64,000 bases of DNA from contig CANQWM010000008.1 in the NCBI GenBank assembly GCA_947627535.1, forward strand, positions 42,724-106,723, given 5' to 3'. This DNA is from an uncultured Acetatifactor sp. Its GTDB lineage: Bacteria > Bacillota > Clostridia > Lachnospirales > Lachnospiraceae. Both the position numbers and the translations under genes were made by a program. Under the pieces are notes generated by a model. That model searched no databases and was not told the origin of the DNA. It saw only the letters and a program-made list of their open reading frames with translations. This document shows, piece by piece, positions 51,294 through 59,588 of the stretch; position 1 is the stretch's first letter, and each line of letters starts with the position of its first letter.

Positions 51294-52982
51294 ATGGAAT
51301 ATCTGATTATGCTGGCCGCGCTGGCGGTGATGCTGTTGGCGGTGTTTCTGCTGGAGGCGGCAAGGGCGTCGAGGCAGGAGAAAAAATATGTCCGCCAGCT
51401 TTATAAAAGCTGTGAAACGCTGCGGGAGAAGAAATATGACCCAAAGCGGTACGAAAGTATTGACAGCTATTACCGCCGCCATCCCGAACAGGGACAGATC
51501 GATGATATCACATGGAATGATCTGGGGATGGACGACATTTTCAGACGTATGAATTATACGCTCTCCGCGTCCGGGGAGGAGTATCTTTATTATACCTTAA
51601 GAAGCCCGCGGCGGGAGACGCAGAAGCTCGATCATCTGGAGGAGACGGCCTCGTATTTCGGGGCCCATCCGGATGAGCGGGTGCATGTCCAGCTTCTGAT
51701 GCGGAAACTGGGGGATACGGGAAAGTATTCCCTTTACGATTATCTGGACAACCTGGATTATCTGGGGGAAAGATCCGGCAGAGGAAGCATTCTGCGGGAT
51801 CTTTTGTTCATACCGTTTACGCTTCTTCTGTTTTATAATCTGACAGCCGGGATTCTGGGACTGACGGCTCTGGCGTTGTTTCATATTGTAACTTATTTCC
51901 GGGAAAAGGGTGAGATCGAACCTTATATCACAAGCTTCGCCTATGTGCTCCGCCTTCTGGACGTCTGCGCAGAGCTGGAAAAGAGACCCATCCCCGTCTG
52001 CCGGGAGGAATGGGAAGCGCTGCGCAGGCACCGTCATGCCATGAAGGCCATGCGGCGCAATTCTTTCTGGGTGATGTCGCCGGGCAGAGGAACTGCAGGC
52101 GCTTCCGGAAGCCCCGTGGAGATCCTGATGGATTATATCCGCATGGTGTTCCATGTAGACCTGATCAAGTTTAGCTTTATGCTGAAGCACCTTCGGGGTC
52201 ATATTGAGGATGTGGACGGGCTGATTGGAATCACAGGTTTTCTTGAGACCGCCATTGCTGTATGGGCTTTTCGCCAGTCTGCCGCGGAAGGGTACTGTCT
52301 GCCGGAATTTACGGATGAGTTCGGCATAGAGCTGGTGGAAGGATACCATCCCCTTTTGGAAAATCCCGTAAAGAACAGTATTTTGGCCCGAAGAGGCGTT
52401 CTGCTTACGGGCTCCAACGCTTCCGGGAAATCCACCTTTCTAAAGACCGCCGCCCTGACGGCCATTCTGGCCCAGACCATCCATACCTGTCCGGCGGATT
52501 TTTACCGTGCGCCGCTGTTTTATATTTATTCTTCCATGGCCCTGAGAGATGATCTTGGAGGCGGAGAGAGTTATTATATTGTGGAGATCAAGGCACTGAA
52601 GCGGATTCTGGACGCGGCGGCGGGGGGAGAAAAGCCGGTTTTGTGTTTTGTGGATGAGGTGCTTCGCGGCACCAACACGGTTGAACGGATTGCGGCTTCC
52701 GCCCAGATTTTGGCGTCTCTGGAAAATTGCGGCATTCTCTGTTTTGCGGCCACCCATGATATCGAACTGACGGATCTTCTGAAGGACAGGTTTGACAATT
52801 ATCATTTTGAGGAGGAAGTCCGGGAAGGGGATGTGGCATTCAACTACCGGCTGCTGGAGGGAAAGGCGACTACGAGGAACGCGATCCGGCTTCTGGAGAT
52901 GATGGGATACGACGCGCAGATCACCCAACGGGCAAATGTTCAGGCGCAGCACTTCCTTGATACGGGGGAGTGGAGGCTGTAA
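51294..52982 (+). CDS. Membrane-anchored MutS-like ATPase
   Basis: 562 residues. An N-terminal transmembrane helix (about 4-20) and a hydrophobic pair (about 165-200) are unusual for MutS. The C-terminal half is a MutS family ATPase: Walker A GSNASGKST (373-381), SSMALRDDLGGGESYYIVEI, Walker B LCFVDEVLRGTNTVERIAAS and FAATHDIELTDLL. There are no mismatch-recognition domain (FxE) or Smr domain, so it is neither MutS nor MutS2. It belongs to a MutS-like group of unknown role. GGGAA lies upstream. Confidence 0.88.
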   Translation: MEYLIMLAALAVMLLAVFLLEAARASRQEKKYVRQLYKSCETLREKKYDPKRYESIDSYYRRHPEQGQIDDITWNDLGMDDIFRRMNYTLSASGEEYLYYTLRSPRRETQKLDHLEETASYFGAHPDERVHVQLLMRKLGDTGKYSLYDYLDNLDYLGERSGRGSILRDLLFIPFTLLLFYNLTAGILGLTALALFHIVTYFREKGEIEPYITSFAYVLRLLDVCAELEKRPIPVCREEWEALRRHRHAMKAMRRNSFWVMSPGRGTAGASGSPVEILMDYIRMVFHVDLIKFSFMLKHLRGHIEDVDGLIGITGFLETAIAVWAFRQSAAEGYCLPEFTDEFGIELVEGYHPLLENPVKNSILARRGVLLTGSNASGKSTFLKTAALTAILAQTIHTCPADFYRAPLFYIYSSMALRDDLGGGESYYIVEIKALKRILDAAAGGEKPVLCFVDEVLRGTNTVERIAASAQILASLENCGILCFAATHDIELTDLLKDRFDNYHFEEEVREGDVAFNYRLLEGKATTRNAIRLLEMMGYDAQITQRANVQAQHFLDTGEWRL

Positions 52983-52997
52983 AACAAAATCAGAGCC

Positions 52998-53026
52998 TTG
53001 ACGCCGGTCCGCGCCGTTGGTATACT
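52998..53026 (+). promoter_or_regulatory. Promoter of the 64-residue membrane protein and WYL regulator
   Basis: TTGACG (52998-53003), 17-base spacer, TATACT (53021-53026), directly after the MutS-like stop. Predicted start near 53033. Confidence 0.78.
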
Positions 53027-53050
53027 GAAATCTGGAAAGGGGCGAAAAAC

Positions 53051-53245
53051 ATGGAAAATCTGATCAGTTTTGTGAATACTTTTCTGTCGTATATTGTTCT
53101 GATGGTTATTATCCTGGCAGTGGGAGGGGTCGGTATTGCCATCGGCCTGACACTGAGGAAGAGAAAGAATGCCGCGCTGGCCGCGGAAGCGGAAGCGGCA
53201 GGGGAGAAAAACGAAACGGAGGCTGGTGTCTCCGCAGGAGAATAA
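53051..53245 (+). CDS. Small single-pass membrane protein, 64 residues
   Basis: One transmembrane helix (about 12-33: YIVLMVIILAVGGVGIAIGL) followed by a charged Ala/Glu-rich tail. AAGGGG lies upstream and a good promoter sits just before. No family recognised. Open sequence upstream to 52970 lies before the transcription start. It is cotranscribed with the WYL regulator. Confidence 0.75.
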   Translation: MENLISFVNTFLSYIVLMVIILAVGGVGIAIGLTLRKRKNAALAAEAEAAGEKNETEAGVSAGE

Positions 53246-53266
53246 CGGTCGATCTGGGGGTGGCAC

Positions 53267-54295
53267 ATGGCAAAGTCGGCGGGACAAAAGCTGAAGCTTT
53301 TGTATATTATAAAGCTTCTTTCGGAGAATACGGATGAAAATCATCCCGTCAGCACGGCGGACATTATCTCATATCTGGAATCCAACGGGATCCATTCCGA
53401 GAGGAAAAGCATCTATGATGACATTGCGAAGCTGAACGATTTCGGATACGACATTATTCAGGTGCACAGCAGGCTGGGCGGCGGCTATTATATGGCGGCC
53501 AGGGATTTTGAACTCGCAGAGCTGAAGCTTCTGGTGGATGCGGTCCAGTCTTCCAGATTCATCACTACCCGAAAATCCCGGAGCCTGATTAAAAAACTGG
53601 AACGGCTGGCCGGGAAGCATGACGCCGGAAAGCTGCAGCGTCAGGTGTATGTGGCGGGGCGGATCAAGACCGAAAACGAAAGCATTTATTACAGCATAGA
53701 CAGCATTCACAGGGCTATCCAGGAAAACCGGCAGATCGGCTTTCAATACCTGGAATGGAATCTGAAAAAGGAGCTTGTACCCCGGGAGAATTTTGAGCGC
53801 CGGGTAAGCCCCTGGGCTTTGATCTGGCGGGACGAAAATTATTATCTGGCGGCCTTCGACGGCAAGGACAGGATTATGAAGCACTACCGTGTGGACAAGA
53901 TGGGACAGGTGAAGGTGCTGAAGGACGCGAGAGAGGGGATGGAACAGTTTGAAAAGACGGATCCGGCCGCATATGCCAATCAGACATTTGGCATGTTTGC
54001 CGGACAGGAGGAGACGGTCACGCTGCAGTTCCCAAACAGGCTGATCGGCGTTGTACTGGACCGGTTCGGACGGGACGTGGATATCAGGCCCATGACGGAC
54101 AGAATCTTCCGTATGCGCGCAAAGGTCGCCGTCAGCGGCCAGTTTTTCGGATGGCTGGCGGGAATTGGCAGGGAAGCGGTGGTCATAAGCCCGGCGTCCG
54201 TCCGGGAACAGTACCAGAGCTGGCTGGCCGATATCGTAAATACCATGAGGATGCGCTCGGAGCTGCCGGGTTTTGCGGAAAAATGCGAGCCGTAA
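53267..54295 (+). CDS. WYL-domain transcriptional regulator
   Basis: 342 residues. N-terminal winged helix-turn-helix (VSTADIISYLESNGIHSERK, SIYDDIAKLNDFGYDI) and a central WYL domain (IGFQYLEWNLKKELV, VSPWALIWRDENYYLAAFDG). WYL proteins sense ligands, often nucleotides or nucleic acids, and regulate DNA-damage or defence genes. Its target could be its own operon. A strong terminator follows. Confidence 0.93.
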   Translation: MAKSAGQKLKLLYIIKLLSENTDENHPVSTADIISYLESNGIHSERKSIYDDIAKLNDFGYDIIQVHSRLGGGYYMAARDFELAELKLLVDAVQSSRFITTRKSRSLIKKLERLAGKHDAGKLQRQVYVAGRIKTENESIYYSIDSIHRAIQENRQIGFQYLEWNLKKELVPRENFERRVSPWALIWRDENYYLAAFDGKDRIMKHYRVDKMGQVKVLKDAREGMEQFEKTDPAAYANQTFGMFAGQEETVTLQFPNRLIGVVLDRFGRDVDIRPMTDRIFRMRAKVAVSGQFFGWLAGIGREAVVISPASVREQYQSWLADIVNTMRMRSELPGFAEKCEP

Positions 54296-54322
54296 ACAGG
54301 AGAAAATCTCTTTTGGCAACAG

Positions 54323-54356
54323 ATTGCCCGATTTTAAAAAATCGGGTAATTTTTTT
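54323..54356 (+). terminator. Rho-independent terminator after the WYL gene
   Basis: ATTGCCCGATTTT pairs with AAAATCGGGTAAT, followed by T7. Confidence 0.88.
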
Positions 54357-54367
54357 GTATAGACACG

Positions 54368-54396
54368 TTGACAAGCAGGGCATTCTAAACTATACT
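54368..54396 (+). promoter_or_regulatory. Promoter of nrdDG
   Basis: TTGACA (54368-54373), 17-base spacer, TATACT (54391-54396). Predicted start near 54403, giving a leader of about 145 bases. Confidence 0.88.
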
Positions 54397-54408
54397 TGTA
54401 TGTATCAG

Positions 54409-54455
54409 GCACAAGATGTTGTGAACGAAAGGCATGGAGAAACAATATTTTGTAC
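54409..54455 (+). promoter_or_regulatory. Paired NrdR boxes
   Basis: Box 1 CACAAGATGTTGTG (54410-54423) and box 2 ACAATATTTTGT (54442-54453) are near-palindromes resembling the NrdR consensus. Their centres are exactly 31 bp apart, three helical turns, the classic NrdR arrangement. They lie just downstream of the predicted start, where a bound repressor would block RNA polymerase. nrdR itself is not in the window. Confidence 0.75.
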
Positions 54456-54547
54456 AGTATGTTACAAAGTGATGGGTGCAGCCAAAACCTGCCGGGCGTC
54501 CCTGCCGGAGGGGCTGGCGGTGGTATCTGTAGAAAGGGATGGGAAGA

Positions 54548-56737
54548 ATGAGCAGTAATTTTGATCAGGCGGTCACGGAGGATGTCAACTACGGGGAGCA
54601 GTTCAGGCCGATCCGTGACGTCTATGTCATCAAAAAGGATGGAAGCAGGGAAGCCTTCAATGTGCAGAAGGTTATCAATGCTGTCGGAAAGAGCGCGTAC
54701 AGGGCACTGACCAAGTTTACTCAGGAAGAGGAGTGCCATATCTGTCAGTTCGTCGTGGATAAGGTGAACGAGCTTGACACAGACAGCGTCCCCATTCCCG
54801 TTATGCATAATATTGTGGAAAGCGCACTGGAACAGGTAAAGCCTGTGGTGGCAAAGAGTTATCGGGATTACCGGAATTACAAGCAGGATTTTGTCCGTAT
54901 GCTGGACGACGTATACAAAAAAAGCCAGTCCATCATGTACATCGGGGACAAGGAAAACGCGAACACCGATTCCGCGCTGGTTTCCACAAAGAGGAGCCTG
55001 ATCTTCAACCAGCTGAACAAGGAGCTCTACCAGAAGTTTTTTATGACCACCGAGGAAATCCAGGCCTGCCGGGACGGTTATATTTATGTCCATGATATGT
55101 CCGCAAGGCGGGACACCATGAACTGCTGTCTTTTTGACGTACAGAGTGTCCTGACCGGCGGTTTTGAGATGGGAAACATCTGGTACAACGAGCCGAAGAC
55201 GCTGGACGTGGCCTTTGATGTGATCGGCGACATTGTCTTAAGCGCCGCAAGCCAGCAGTACGGCGGATTTACCGTTCCCAGCGTGGATCTGATCCTGGAG
55301 CCTTACGCCGAGAAATCTTATAAAAAGTATATTGACAAATATCTGCGCCTGGGCATTGACCGGGATACGGCCGAAGCGGAAGCCTACGCCGATGTGGTAA
55401 AGGAGTACGAGCAGGGATTCCAGGGATGGGAGTACAAGTTCAACACCGTCGCCAGCAGCCGGGGAGACTATCCCTTCATCACGGTGACGGCGGGGACGGG
55501 TACTGGAAAATTTGCCAGACTTGCCACGATTACCATGCTGAATGTACGCAGAAAGGGCCAGGGCAAGAAGGAATGCAAGAAGCCTGTCCTGTTCCCTAAA
55601 ATCGTATTTTTGTATGATGAGAATCTCCATGGCCCTGGGAAACCCCTTGAGGATGTGTTTGAGGCGGGTGTGCAGTGCTCTGCGAAGACCATGTATCCGG
55701 ACTGGCTCAGCCTGACCGGCAAGGGGTATGTGGCAGGAATCTACAAGCAGTACGGAAAGATCATTTCCCCCATGGGCTGCAGGGCGTTCCTTTCTCCCTG
55801 GTACGAGAGGGGAGGCATGCATCCGGCTGATGACCAGGATGTGCCCGTCTTTGTAGGACGGTTCAACATCGGTGCCGTCTCACTGCATCTTCCCATGATC
55901 CTGGCAAGGGCGAGAAAAGAGAGCAAGGACTTTTATGAAGTGCTCGACTATTACCTGAACCTGATCCGCCAGCTTCATATCCGTACCTATGCGTACTTAG
56001 GCGAGATGCGGGCTTCCACGAACCCCCTCGCATACTGTGAGGGCGGATTCCTCGGCGGTCATCTGAAACTGACGGACAAGATCAAGCCGCTTCTGAAATC
56101 TGCTACGGCAAGCTTCGGAATCACAGCGCTGAATGAGCTTCAGGAGCTTTACAATGGGAAATCGCTGGTAGAGGACGGCCAGTTCGCCCTAGAGGTGCTC
56201 GAATATATCAATAACCGCGTCAATGAATTTAAGGAGGAGGACGGCCATCTGTACGCCATTTACGGCACACCGGCGGAAAGCCTCTGCGGACTTCAGGTAA
56301 AACAGTTCCGAAAGAAATATGGCATTGTGGAAGGCGTTTCCGACAGAGAATATGTAAGCAACAGCTTCCACTGTCATGTGACGGAGGATATCACCCCCAT
56401 CCAGAAGCAGGATCTGGAAGACCGGTTCTGGAATCTGAGCAACGGCGGCAAGATACAGTATGTGAAGTACCCCATTGATTATAATATCGAGGCGATCAAG
56501 ACCTTGATCCGCAGGGCGATGGATATGGGATTCTACGAGGGTGTGAATCTGTCCCTTGCGTACTGTGACGACTGCGGCCATCAGGAGCTTGAGATGGATG
56601 TCTGTCCCAAGTGCGGAAGCCGTAACCTGACCAAGATTGACCGGATGAACGGCTATCTGTCCTATTCCCGCGTACATGGCGCCACAAGGCTTAATGACGC
56701 TAAGATGGCGGAGATCGCGGAAAGGAAAAGTATGTAG
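54548..56737 (+). CDS. nrdD: Anaerobic ribonucleoside-triphosphate reductase
   Basis: 729-residue glycyl-radical enzyme making dNTPs from NTPs without oxygen. N-terminal ATP-cone (about 15-105), catalytic barrel with NCCLFDVQSVL and CEGGFLGGHL, a C-terminal zinc site CDDCGH/CPKCGS, and the glycyl-radical loop RMNGYLSY with Gly702, 27 residues from the end. ATG 54548 has AAAGGG at 9 bases; an in-frame ATG at 54539 has none. nrdG follows 2 bp later. Expected to be repressed by NrdR when dATP is high. Confidence 0.98.
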   Translation: MSSNFDQAVTEDVNYGEQFRPIRDVYVIKKDGSREAFNVQKVINAVGKSAYRALTKFTQEEECHICQFVVDKVNELDTDSVPIPVMHNIVESALEQVKPVVAKSYRDYRNYKQDFVRMLDDVYKKSQSIMYIGDKENANTDSALVSTKRSLIFNQLNKELYQKFFMTTEEIQACRDGYIYVHDMSARRDTMNCCLFDVQSVLTGGFEMGNIWYNEPKTLDVAFDVIGDIVLSAASQQYGGFTVPSVDLILEPYAEKSYKKYIDKYLRLGIDRDTAEAEAYADVVKEYEQGFQGWEYKFNTVASSRGDYPFITVTAGTGTGKFARLATITMLNVRRKGQGKKECKKPVLFPKIVFLYDENLHGPGKPLEDVFEAGVQCSAKTMYPDWLSLTGKGYVAGIYKQYGKIISPMGCRAFLSPWYERGGMHPADDQDVPVFVGRFNIGAVSLHLPMILARARKESKDFYEVLDYYLNLIRQLHIRTYAYLGEMRASTNPLAYCEGGFLGGHLKLTDKIKPLLKSATASFGITALNELQELYNGKSLVEDGQFALEVLEYINNRVNEFKEEDGHLYAIYGTPAESLCGLQVKQFRKKYGIVEGVSDREYVSNSFHCHVTEDITPIQKQDLEDRFWNLSNGGKIQYVKYPIDYNIEAIKTLIRRAMDMGFYEGVNLSLAYCDDCGHQELEMDVCPKCGSRNLTKIDRMNGYLSYSRVHGATRLNDAKMAEIAERKSM

Positions 56738-56739
56738 CC

Positions 56740-57300
56740 ATGAGATACCACAATATCACCAAGGATGATATGCTGAACGGAGACGGCCTTCGGGTCGTTC
56801 TCTGGGTAGCAGGCTGCAGCCACTGTTGTAAAAACTGCCAGAATCCCGTCACATGGGATCCGGATGGAGGACTTTTATTTGACGAGGCGGCGAAGGCAGA
56901 AATTTTTGAACAGCTTGACAAAAGTTACATATCGGGGATTACCTTTTCCGGCGGTGACCCTCTGCATCCAGCGAACCGCCTCGACGTCCGCAGGCTGATG
57001 GCGGAGATTAAGGAGAAATATCCGGAAAAAACCATATGGCTGTACACAGGCGACATGTGGGAAAATATCCTGTATTATCCTATGATGAAATATGTGGACG
57101 TTGTGGTGGACGGAGAGTTCATACAGGAGCAGTTCGATCAGAAGCTTTTATGGAAGGGCAGCGCCAACCAGCGTGTGATCGACGTAAAAAAGACGCTTGA
57201 ACAGCCGGATCCCATGATTCCAGTTCTGCATTGCGGAGATTATGAGCAAGCTTATGTTGAGGTTAAGAAACCGGCTAATGTCAAGGGATGCTGCAATTGA
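56740..57300 (+). CDS. nrdG: Anaerobic ribonucleotide reductase activating protein
   Basis: 186-residue radical SAM activase generating the glycyl radical on NrdD. The 4Fe-4S cysteines are in CSHCCKNC (CxxxCxxC), followed by GITFSGGDPLHP. Length is slightly above the usual 155-175 because of a C-terminal extension ending GCCN. Translated in tandem with nrdD. Its stop codon starts a 19-bp palindrome. Confidence 0.97.
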   Translation: MRYHNITKDDMLNGDGLRVVLWVAGCSHCCKNCQNPVTWDPDGGLLFDEAAKAEIFEQLDKSYISGITFSGGDPLHPANRLDVRRLMAEIKEKYPEKTIWLYTGDMWENILYYPMMKYVDVVVDGEFIQEQFDQKLLWKGSANQRVIDVKKTLEQPDPMIPVLHCGDYEQAYVEVKKPANVKGCCN

Positions 57301-57316
57301 CTGACCAGGTCAGTCA
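57298..57316. promoter_or_regulatory. Perfect palindrome after nrdG, possible operator
   Basis: TGACTGACCAGGTCAGTCA: 9-bp arms around one A. The form resembles a TetR-type operator; as RNA it would form an 8-bp stem with a 3-base loop. No T tract follows and no clear promoter overlaps it. Confidence 0.5.
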
Positions 57317-57377
57317 TGACGAATTGATGTATTTTGGTTTCTCTTTGCATGATAAACAGGACAAAACGGAGCAAAAC

Positions 57378-57890
57378 ATGAAAAAGGTGGCACAGTTTTT
57401 TAAGGTGAGCCCGCGGTTGTTTACGGATGCCGTGAGGGAGGCGTTTCCTCAGTATACGGAGGAAGATATCCGGGAGATGTATGAAAAGCTGGAATTGCCG
57501 AAACGCGCAACGAAAGGAAGCGCAGGGTATGATTTCCATGCACCCTTTTCCTTTTCCCTTTCTCCCGGCGCGTCCATCACGATTCCCACGGGCGTCAGGG
57601 TAAGAATGGAAGAGAACTGGGTGCTTAAGCTGTATCCCAGAAGCGGATTGGGATTTAAGTACCGTCTTCAGATCAACAATACGGTGGGGATCATTGACAG
57701 CGATTATTATTATTCTGACAATGAGGGTCATATTTTTATAAAAATGACGAACGCTTCCAGGGAGAATAAGACCTTGGAGGTGGCACAGGGCGCCGGTTTT
57801 GTCCAGGGGATTTTTCTGGAATATGGTATCACGGTGGATGATGACGCACAGGGCGTCCGCAACGGGGGAATTGGCAGCACAGGCGGATGA
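57378..57890 (+). CDS. dUTPase-family protein
   Basis: 170 residues. Trimeric dUTPase motifs in order: SAGYDFHA (motif 1), YPRSGLGFK (2), GIIDSDYYYSDNEGHIFI (3), GAGFVQGIF (4) and GIGSTGG (5). An N-terminal 50-residue helical extension is unusual. Adjacent to nrdDG, it would remove dUTP to prevent uracil incorporation and feed dUMP to thymidylate synthesis; a dCTP deaminase-like activity cannot be excluded. GGAG (near 57370) precedes ATG 57378; ATG 57288 overlaps nrdG without a usable ribosome-binding site. Confidence 0.85.
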   Translation: MKKVAQFFKVSPRLFTDAVREAFPQYTEEDIREMYEKLELPKRATKGSAGYDFHAPFSFSLSPGASITIPTGVRVRMEENWVLKLYPRSGLGFKYRLQINNTVGIIDSDYYYSDNEGHIFIKMTNASRENKTLEVAQGAGFVQGIFLEYGITVDDDAQGVRNGGIGSTGG

Positions 57891-57981
57891 CCGGAGCGGA
57901 TGTGTCCGGCGGGAATAAAAACTCTCTTTTGGTAAATGCTAATAAGAAATCCGGCATTGACCAGAAGGGAGTTATTTAGTT

Positions 57982-59451
57982 TTGGAAGAATCGGGAAAGA
58001 AAGGACAGAGCGTACTGACGGGAAATCTGAAACAGGATATGGCATATCTGAACGGGATTCTCGGCGTGGGGACCAATTTTGATATCATCTGCAGGGAGAT
58101 AAGCTTTGCGGGGAAGGATGCCTGCATGTACCTGATCGACGGTTTCTGTAAAGACGAGCTGATGCAGAAGCTGCTGCAGTTTTTTATGGATATGACGCCG
58201 GATAAGCTGCCGGCGGATATGGAGGAACTTTCCGCCGGGTTTACGCCCTATGTGGAAGTGGATGTGGAAGAAAAGACGGATACCATCGTCCAATCCCTGC
58301 TGTCCGGCATGTTTGTCCTTCTCGCGGACGGGTTTCAAAGCGCGCTTTTGATCGATTCCAGAACTTATCCTGCGAGAAGCGTGGAAGAGCCTGAAAAGGA
58401 CAAGGTACTGAGAGGGTCTAAGGACGGCTTTGTGGAGACCATTGTGTTTAATACGGCGCTGATCCGGCGCCGGATCAGAAGCACAGAGCTTCGTATGGAA
58501 ATGATGTCCGCGGGGAAAAGCTCCCGGACGGATATTGTCCTCTGTTATATGGACGGCCGGGCGGATAAAAAATTTCTGGCGGAAATCCGACGGAAGATTA
58601 AAAATATTGCCGTGGACGCACTCTCCATGAATCAGGAATCCCTGGCGGAATGTCTTTATCAGCGCAGATGGTATAATCCCTTTCCGAAATTCAAGTATAC
58701 CGAGCGGCCGGATGCGGCGGCAGCACAGGTGCTGGAAGGCAATATCGTGATTCTGGTGGATAATTCCCCTTCGGCCATGATCCTTCCCACAACCGTTTTT
58801 GATGTGATGGAGGAGGCGGACGATTATTATTTTCCGCCTATCACGGGAACGTATCTGAGACTGACAAGGTTTATTATCGCGCTGCTCACCTACCTTATCA
58901 CGCCCACGTTTCTTCTGCTGATCCATAATCCTCAGTGGATCCCGGACAGTTTTTCCTTTATCCTCCTGAAGGAAGAACCCAATGTCCCGCTGATCTGGCA
59001 GTTCCTTCTGCTGGAGCTTTCCATAGACGGCCTGAAGCTGGCGGCGGTGAATACGCCGAATATGCTGAGTACGCCGTTAAGTGTGCTGGCTGCGCTGGTG
59101 CTGGGGGAATTTTCGGTAAACAGCGGCTGGTTTTCCCCGGAGGTCATGCTGTACATGGCTTTTGTCGCCATCGCAAACTACACACAGTCGAATTACGAAC
59201 TGGGATATGCGCTGAAATTCTTGAGAGTGTTGAACCTGATCTTGACACAGCTGTTCGGGCTTTGGGGATATATCGGGGCAATCGTGCTCGCCGTTCTCGC
59301 TCTTTGCTGTAACAGAACGGTGGCCCATGGAAGCTATATCTATCCGCTGATTCCCTTTGACTGGAAGAACCTGAAGAACCGGCTGGTGCGAAGGAGACTG
59401 CCGGGAGCGCTGCAGGAAAAGGAAGGCAGAGAAGGGCGGATCAAAGGCTGA
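57982..59451 (+). CDS. spoVAF: SpoVAF / GerA-family spore membrane protein
   Basis: 489 residues of the GerA/SpoVAF family, involved in spore germination. Soluble N-terminal half, with ETIVFNTALIRRRIRSTELR and RWYNPFPKFKYTERPDAAAA matching SpoVAF, then ILPTTVFDVMEEADDYYFPP and about five to six transmembrane helices. It is not inside a spoVA operon here. TTG 57982 is the start, with GAAGGGAG (57964-57971) 10 bases upstream. A forespore promoter was not identified. Confidence 0.9.
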   Translation: MEESGKKGQSVLTGNLKQDMAYLNGILGVGTNFDIICREISFAGKDACMYLIDGFCKDELMQKLLQFFMDMTPDKLPADMEELSAGFTPYVEVDVEEKTDTIVQSLLSGMFVLLADGFQSALLIDSRTYPARSVEEPEKDKVLRGSKDGFVETIVFNTALIRRRIRSTELRMEMMSAGKSSRTDIVLCYMDGRADKKFLAEIRRKIKNIAVDALSMNQESLAECLYQRRWYNPFPKFKYTERPDAAAAQVLEGNIVILVDNSPSAMILPTTVFDVMEEADDYYFPPITGTYLRLTRFIIALLTYLITPTFLLLIHNPQWIPDSFSFILLKEEPNVPLIWQFLLLELSIDGLKLAAVNTPNMLSTPLSVLAALVLGEFSVNSGWFSPEVMLYMAFVAIANYTQSNYELGYALKFLRVLNLILTQLFGLWGYIGAIVLAVLALCCNRTVAHGSYIYPLIPFDWKNLKNRLVRRRLPGALQEKEGREGRIKG

Positions 59452-59490
59452 ACAGACAAAAGAACAGACAGAAGAAAAGGTGAAATTTAA

Positions 59491-59519
59491 TTGCAAAAGA
59501 CACGAAACGATGATATACT
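59491..59519 (+). promoter_or_regulatory. Promoter of degV
   Basis: TTGCAA (59491-59496), 17-base spacer, TATACT (59514-59519) with TG one base before it. Predicted start near 59526. Confidence 0.75.
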
Positions 59520-59588
59520 GTTGCAAACGGAAAACGGAAAGACAGTGAAACCGGGAAAGGCCGAAAAAACCGAGACGAGGGCAAAGAA

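Noticed and set aside
53369..55093. Long open frame on the minus strand (574 codons)
   Set aside because: It lies opposite the WYL and nrdD genes, spans the terminator, the promoter and the NrdR boxes, and has the His/Leu/Arg-rich composition of an antisense shadow.
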